Origin: Actinomycetota bacterium | GTDB lineage: Bacteria > Actinomycetota > Thermoleophilia > UBA2241 | DNA length: 6,193 nt | Assembly (NCBI GenBank): GCA_003157715.1 | Contig: PMKK01000292.1 | Span: 1-6,193, forward strand | Direction of reading: 5' to 3' | Part shown: in pieces, positions 5,130-6,193 of the stretch | How positions within the stretch are numbered: the stretch's first letter is position 1 | Layout of the letters: each line of letters opens with the position of its first letter | Program-made: the position numbers and the translations under genes | Notes under the pieces: model-generated | The model's database searches: none | What the model was told of the DNA's origin: nothing | The model's input: the letters and a program-made list of their open reading frames with translations, nothing else

Positions 5130-5139
5130 GCGCTGCCGC

Positions 5140-5228
5140 GGCGAACAAGCGCAACACCTGACGCGCTCAACGGTTTCTGCGGTGATCTCGAACCGAAGCC
5201 CGCGCAGGTTCTGCACTGATGACTAGGC
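5140..5228 (+). repeat. attC recombination site I, degenerate cores (about 89 bp)
   Basis: Inner arms ACCTGACGCG (5156-5165) and CGCGCAGGT (5201-5209) are identical to those of attC C, with one unpaired A. Aligned on them, the left core is GGCGAAC (5140-5146) and the right core ACTAGGC (5222-5228), 12 nt after the inner arm exactly as in attC C. Both cores depart from consensus, and the right one lacks the GTT needed at the cut site. Confidence 0.55.
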
Positions 5229-5241
5229 GGAATCGCAACCA

Positions 5242-5247
5242 GGGGGG
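5242..5247 (+). promoter_or_regulatory. Poly-G ribosome-binding site deciding a GTG start
   Basis: GGGGGG is followed by ATTC and GTG at 5252. The in-frame ATG at 5219 overlaps the right end of attC I and has no such site. Confidence 0.5.
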
Positions 5248-5251
5248 ATTC

Positions 5252-5641
5252 GTGTCCAGGATCAGTCGCTCGGCAGCCGTGCTCGGGGCAATTCTCCTCT
5301 TGCTGTCGATCGCAGGTGCGCTGTGCGCCTGCGGGAACAACGACTACTCGAAGTATTCCGGCGCCTGGGTCGGCACGCGGAGCGACGACGGCAGCAAGCT
5401 CACCTGTGTCATCGCCAGGAACGGTTCGGGGTGGACCGCCACGGTCACCTACCCCGACGTCGCCGGATCGCCGCCGCTGAGAACCTACTACGTCGCAAAG
5501 AATGGCAAACTCGTCCCGGCGGACACCGGCCAATTGAGCTCCTGGAACTGGTACGAGCTGCGAGATGACAAGCTCGTGCTGGAGATGAAGGACACAGCCT
5601 CTTCCGCCCCGACGATGGTCGCCGAGTTCACAAGGCAGTGA
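5252..5641 (+). CDS. Small secreted lipoprotein of unknown function
   Basis: This is a 129-residue predicted lipoprotein. Residues 1-7 are basic (MSRISRS), residues 8-24 are hydrophobic, and the signal ends in LCAC, so Cys27 is the likely lipidated residue and Cys25 lies within the signal. The mature protein starts GNNDYSKYSGAWVGTRSDDGSKLTCVIARNGSGWTATVTY. It consists of alternating polar and hydrophobic strands with Gly/Asp turns (WVGTR, TCVIAR, WTATVTY, YYVAKNGKLV, WYELRDDKLVLEMK, MVAEFTR). This suggests a small all-beta, lipocalin-like domain of about 100 residues. A single Cys (52) remains in the mature part. Function is unknown. It resembles the lipoprotein at 2969-3322 in size and architecture but not in detailed sequence. 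It is the only gene between attC I and attC J. Confidence 0.75.
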   Translation: MSRISRSAAVLGAILLLLSIAGALCACGNNDYSKYSGAWVGTRSDDGSKLTCVIARNGSGWTATVTYPDVAGSPPLRTYYVAKNGKLVPADTGQLSSWNWYELRDDKLVLEMKDTASSAPTMVAEFTRQ

Positions 5642-5675
5642 CGCGAGAACCGCCTGCCGTCATGTGCGGGAATCC

Positions 5676-5727
5676 GCCTAACAAGATGGCTGCCGATACG
5701 GCGCAGCTCAACTGCAGCGCGTTCGGC
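5676..5727 (+). repeat. attC recombination site J (short, 52 bp)
   Basis: Left core GCCTAAC (5676-5682) pairs with right core GTTCGGC (5721-5727). The left arm ATGGCTGC pairs imperfectly with GCAGCTCA, and the right arm GCAGCTCAACTGC matches the conserved right arms of attC A and B (CAGCTCAAATGC, CAGCTCAAACGC). The terminal loop is nearly absent, making this a minimal-length attC that begins 35 nt after the lipoprotein stop codon. Confidence 0.75.
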
Positions 5728-5763
5728 ATCCGCCACCCAACCGCGAAGTCTGCCGAAGGCGGA

Positions 5764-5789
5764 CGTTGCGAATTCGCGTTGCGAATTCG
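5764..5789 (+). repeat. Tandem 13-bp direct repeat, probable antitoxin operator
   Basis: CGTTGCGAATTCG occurs twice with no gap (5764-5776 and 5777-5789). Each copy contains the palindrome CGAATTCG, and the second copy covers the -35 region of the toxin-antitoxin promoter. Ribbon-helix-helix antitoxins bind paired short operator sites as dimers of dimers, so autorepression here is a natural inference. Confidence 0.65.
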
Positions 5790-5806
5790 TCGGCACCGGT
5801 TATACT
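5779..5806 (+). promoter_or_regulatory. Promoter of the toxin-antitoxin cassette, leaderless start
   Basis: TTGCGA (5779-5784) as -35, a 16-bp spacer and TATACT (5801-5806) as -10 match sigma-70-type boxes at 4/6 and 5/6 positions. Only 6 nt separate the -10 box from the ATG at 5813, and no ribosome-binding site is present. Transcription would begin at or beside the A of the start codon. Confidence 0.72.
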
Positions 5807-5812
5807 TTCGGT

Positions 5813-6046
5813 ATGAAGACTGCGATCTCCATTCCCGACGACCTGTTCGCTGACGCTGAGCACCTTGCTCGCGAACTGAAGAAGTCGCGCAGCCGCCTCT
5901 ACGGCGACGCCGTGCGCGAGTACGTCGCGCGTCACTCGGCCGAGAGCGTCACCGCCGCGCTCGACAGCGTCTGCGCCGAGGTTGGTCCCAGCGACGGGTT
6001 CACACAGGCGGCGGCGCGTCACACGCTGGAGCGCTCCGACTGGTGA
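5813..6046 (+). CDS. Ribbon-helix-helix antitoxin of a MazEF/PemIK-type pair
   Basis: This 77-residue antitoxin begins MKTAISIPDDLFADAEHLAREL. That is the beta-strand and first helix of an RHH/CopG-type DNA-binding domain, followed by KKSRSRLYGDAVREYVARH (residues 23-41), the turn and second helix. The acidic, Ala-rich tail from residue 42, ending HTLERSDW, is the usual toxin-neutralising segment, with a terminal Trp typical of MazF-binding tails. Its stop overlaps the toxin start by four bases (GTGA, 6043-6046), implying translational coupling. It should form dimers that bind the tandem operator upstream and repress both genes while sequestering the toxin. It has its own promoter and probably a leaderless message, unlike the other cassette genes here. 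Family assignment is confident; cognate pairing follows from the overlap. Confidence 0.92.
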   Translation: MKTAISIPDDLFADAEHLARELKKSRSRLYGDAVREYVARHSAESVTAALDSVCAEVGPSDGFTQAAARHTLERSDW

Positions 6047-6193
6047 TCGCCCAAGGCGAGGTCTGGTGGGCCGACCTCGCGGAGCCGTCCGGCTCCGAGC
6101 CCGGCTTCCGACGGCCCGTCGTGATAATCCAGGGCGACGCCTTCAATCGCAGCCGTATCGCCACCGCGGTCTGTGTCGCGCTCACCAGCAATC
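6043..6193 (+). CDS. MazF/PemK-family mRNA endoribonuclease toxin (partial, N-terminus)
   Basis: The first 50 residues are visible before the window ends. VIAQGEVWWADLAEPSGSEPGFRRPVVIIQGDAFNRSRIATAVCVALTSN shows the hallmark MazF N-terminus: a GEVWWADL strand, the G(S)EPGFRRPVVII(Q)GDxFN element containing the conserved Arg-Arg-Pro of the substrate-binding loop, and the following TAVCVALTSN strand. MazF toxins cleave mRNA at short specific sequences and inhibit growth. The GTG start overlaps the antitoxin stop, so expression is coupled and should remain below that of the antitoxin. Nothing in the visible part suggests inactivation, but roughly the last 60 residues and the following attC lie outside the window. 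Confidence 0.93.
   Translation, partial: MIAQGEVWWADLAEPSGSEPGFRRPVVIIQGDAFNRSRIATAVCVALTSN

Noticed and set aside
5735..5741. ACCCAAC as a second attC left core ahead of the toxin-antitoxin promoter
   Set aside because: No matching right core or complementary inner arm before the antitoxin start; taken as a chance match.
5729..5763. TCCGCC/GGCGGA inverted repeat with a 23-nt gap after attC J, considered as a terminator
   Set aside because: Only a 6-bp stem with a long loop and no following T-run; it lies upstream of a promoter rather than after a gene.
1..6193. CRISPR array, tRNA or rRNA genes, insertion sequences
   Set aside because: No regularly spaced identical repeats, cloverleaf, rRNA-like stretch or transposase-like protein is visible; the repeated elements are explained as attC sites.

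Overview
The window reads as a stretch of integron gene-cassette array, without an integrase gene in view, from a GC-rich bacterium. It is built from short one-gene units of about 0.5-1.0 kb, all reading on the + strand. The units are separated by imperfect inverted repeats of 52-92 bp whose ends match the attC core boxes (left RYYYAAC, right GTTRRRY). Well-formed sites lie at 48-134, 1070-1156 and 4577-4663 (all exactly 87 bp), 3942-4018 and 5676-5727. More degenerate sites lie at 1715-1806, 2309-2374 and 5140-5228. There is a right core alone at 3452-3458 and a doubtful, highly diverged site at 2850-2962. High GC, frequent GTG/TTG starts, a leaderless-looking gene and the style of the lipoprotein signal peptides fit a high-GC Actinomycetota-type host better than a classical gammaproteobacterial integron host, but this is only an inference.

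Layout: (0) 3' end of an upstream cassette, 1-53; (1) 129-1150, polytopic membrane protein plus a 31-codon reading frame; (2) 1151-1800, lipoprotein resembling the extracellular domain of the cell-division protein FtsX; (3) 1801-2368, GNAT acetyltransferase; (4) 2369 to about 2956, MntA-type minimal nucleotidyltransferase whose HEPN partner is missing or reduced to a 31-codon stub; (5) about 2957-3452, small lipoprotein; (6) 3453-4012, four-helix membrane protein; (7) 4013-4657, a second and unrelated GNAT acetyltransferase; (8) 4658 to about 5222, disrupted gene ending in a HAD-like C-terminal segment; (9) about 5223-5721, small lipoprotein; (10) from 5722, type II toxin-antitoxin pair (ribbon-helix-helix antitoxin and MazF/PemK toxin) running off the window end.

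Most cassette genes begin 10-60 nt after the preceding right core, behind a G-rich ribosome-binding site, often a plain run of six or seven G. No promoter is evident in front of them, so they probably depend on transcription from outside. The exception is the toxin-antitoxin cassette. It has its own promoter over a perfect 13-bp tandem repeat, and its -10 box lies so close to the ATG that the message should be leaderless. Such self-expressed toxin-antitoxin cassettes are known to stabilise large integron arrays. The rest of the cargo is mostly cell-envelope proteins (three lipoproteins, two membrane proteins) and acetyltransferases.
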